Source: Salminus brasiliensis | Taxonomy: Eukaryota; Chordata; Actinopteri; Characiformes; Bryconidae | Assembly (NCBI RefSeq): GCF_030463535.1 | Contig: NC_132878.1 | Coordinates: 93,222,507 to 93,286,506 of the forward strand | Direction: 5' to 3' | Length of the DNA: 64,000 nt | Shown: piece after piece, positions 62,350 to 64,000 of the stretch | Numbering within the stretch: the stretch's first letter is position 1 | Layout: every line of letters begins with the position of its first letter | Notes under the pieces: generated by a model | The model's input: only the letters and a program-made list of their open reading frames with translations | What the model was told of the DNA's origin: nothing | The model's database searches: none | Position numbers and translations under genes: made by a program

Positions 62350-64000
62350 CGTTAGCTTTTAGCTTCCCATCACCCATTTCCCCTCTCCAGGCAGTCTAGC
62401 GTTAGCTTTTAGCTTCCCATCACCCATTTTCCCCTCTCCAGGGAGTCTAGCGTTAGCTTTTAGCTTCCCATCACCCATTTTCCCCTGTCCAGGGAGTCTA
62501 GCGTTAGCTTTTAGCTTCCCATCACCCATTTTCCCCTCTCCAGGCAGTCTAGCGCTAGCTTTTAGCTTCCCATCACCCATTTTCCCCTCTCCAGGGAGTC
62601 TAGCGTTAGCTTTTAGCTTCCCATTACCCATTTTCCCCTCTCCAGGCAGTCTAGCGTTAGCTTTTAGCTTCCCATCACCCATTTTCCCCTCTCCAGGCAG
62701 TCGAGCGCTAGCTTTTAGCTTCCCAGCACCCATTTTCCCCTCTCCAGGCAGTCTAGCGTTAGCTTTTAGCTTCCCATCACCCATTTTCCCCTGTCCAGGC
62801 AGTCTAGCGTTAGCTTTTAGCTTCCCATCACCCATTTTCCCCTCTCCAGGCAGTCGAGCGCTAGCTTTTAGCTTCCCAGCACCCATTTTCCCCTGTCCAG
62901 GGAGTCTAGCGTTAGCTTTTAGCTTCCCATCACCCATTTTCCCCTCTCCAGGCAGTCTAGCGTTAGCTTTTAGCTTCCCATCACCCATTTTCCCCTCTCC
63001 AGGCAGTCTAGCGCTAGCTTTTAGCTTCCCATCACCCATTTTCCCCTCTCCAGGCAGTCTAGCGTTAGCTTTTAGCTTCCCATCACCCATTTTCCCCTCT
63101 CCAGGGAGTCTAGCGTTAGCTTTTAGCTTCCCATCACCCATTTTCCCCTCTCCAGGCAGTCTAGCGTTAGCTTTTAGCTTCCCATCACCCATTTTCCCCT
63201 CTCCAGGCAGTCTAGCGCTAGCTTTTAGCTTCCCATCACCCATTTTCCCCTCTCCAGGCAGTCTAGCGCTAGCTTTTAGCTTCCCATCACCCATTTTCCC
63301 CTGTCCAGGCAGTCGAGTGCTAGCTTTTAGCTTCCCAGCACCCATTTTCCCCTCTCCAGGCAGTCGAGCGCTAGCTTTTAGCTTCCCAGCACCCATTTTC
63401 CCCTGTCCAGGGAGTCTAGCGTTAGCTTTTAGCTTCCCATCACCCATTTTCCCCTCTCCAGGCAGTCTAGCGTTAGCTTTTAGCTTCCCATCACCCATTT
63501 TCCCCTCTCCAGGCAGTCTAGCGCTAGCTTTTAGCTTCCCATCACCCATTTTCCCCTCTCCAGGCAGTCTAGCGTTAGCTTTTAGCTTCCCATCACCCAT
63601 TTTCCCCTCTCCAGGGAGTCTAGCGTTAGCTTTTAGCTTCCCATCACCCATTTTCCCCTCTCCAGGCAGTCTAGCGTTAGCTTTTAGCTTCCCATCACCC
63701 ATTTTCCCCTCTCCAGGCAGTCTAGCGCTAGCTTTTAGCTTCCCATCACCCATTTTCCCCTCTCCAGGCAGTCTAGCGCTAGCTTTTAGCTTCCCATCAC
63801 CCATTTTCCCCTGTCCAGGCAGTCGAGTGCTAGCTTTTAGCTTCCCAGCACCCATTTTCCCCTCTCCAGGCAGTCGAGCGCTAGCTTTTAGCTTCCCAGC
63901 ACCCATTTTCCCCTGTCCAGGGAGTCTAGCGTTAGCTTTTAGCTTCCCATCACCCATTTTCCCCTCTCCAGGCAGTCTAGCGTTAGCTTTTAGCTTCCCA
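62350..64000. repeat. 51-bp minisatellite with 510-bp higher-order period, truncated by the window
   Basis: About 32 tandem 51-bp units (GCGTTAGCTTTTAGCTTCCC-ATCACCCATTTTCCCCTCTCC-AGGCAGTCTA). Variant units recur at exactly 510 bp: CAGTCGAGCG following CCTCTCCAGG lies at 62851, 63361 and 63871, and AGTCGAGTGC at 63311 and 63821. The minus strand reads open for 532 codons as a 17-residue repeat (GDGKLKANARLPGEGKM), broken near 62380 by loss of one T. The array continues past 64000. Confidence 0.95.

Noticed and set aside
62359..63957. 532-codon minus-strand ORF as a protein-coding gene
   Set aside because: It is a perfect tandem minisatellite whose period is a multiple of three. There is no non-repetitive coding sequence, splice context or start context, and one lost base breaks the frame at its end.

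Overview
The window is eukaryotic nuclear DNA and reads as a ray-finned fish chromosome segment. It is AT-rich and intron-rich, full of (TA)n and (CA)n runs, and loaded with Tc1/mariner transposon remnants, fish-type MITEs, a CR1/L2/Rex-like LINE and tRNA-derived SINE copies. An ostariophysan (characin or catfish type) is my guess from the repeat families; that is inference, not proof.

Only two protein-coding genes can be supported, both on the plus strand. The first is a complete CRISP-family gene (CAP domain plus cysteine-rich C-terminal domain) with TATA box and 5' noncoding exon near 11.86-11.93 kb, start codon at 14550 and stop at 21768-21770. Its eight coding exons, one of them a 4-nt microexon, add up to 711 nt in a single consistent phase and give 236 residues with the 16 cysteines typical of mature CRISPs. 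The second is the first coding exon (30140-30352) of a phospholipase C-like (PRIP) gene, most likely plcl2, inside a CpG-rich promoter. Everything from 30353 to the window end shows no further exon and is read as its very long first intron.

Layout: 1-11 kb is a transposon graveyard. It holds a telomere-like fold-back, a nearly full-length Tc1 with IR/DR ends, internally deleted Tc1 derivatives, and a nested stack in which a Tc1 is split by a MITE that is itself split by a LINE, followed by several partial copies of the same Tc1 tail. 11-23 kb is the CRISP gene, with a dead Tc1, a MITE and a TTCAA pentanucleotide array in its introns. 23-30 kb is intergenic: more repeats, a CCAAT/GC-box/ISRE-like promoter-like patch at 26.75-26.9 kb, and a 1.8-kb minisatellite with a 211-bp higher-order period. 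30-64 kb is the presumed plcl2 intron, with a 33-bp minisatellite, local direct duplications, MITEs, SINEs, Tc1 and Harbinger debris, a ~710-bp palindrome, an AT-rich 45/25-bp minisatellite, and a 51-bp minisatellite (510-bp higher-order period) that runs off the right edge.

The two genes show no obvious functional link. No exotic new system is evident. The most unusual items are the CRISP microexon, the near-perfect palindrome at 57.2-57.9 kb, the higher-order minisatellites and the nested or inverted Tc1 structures.
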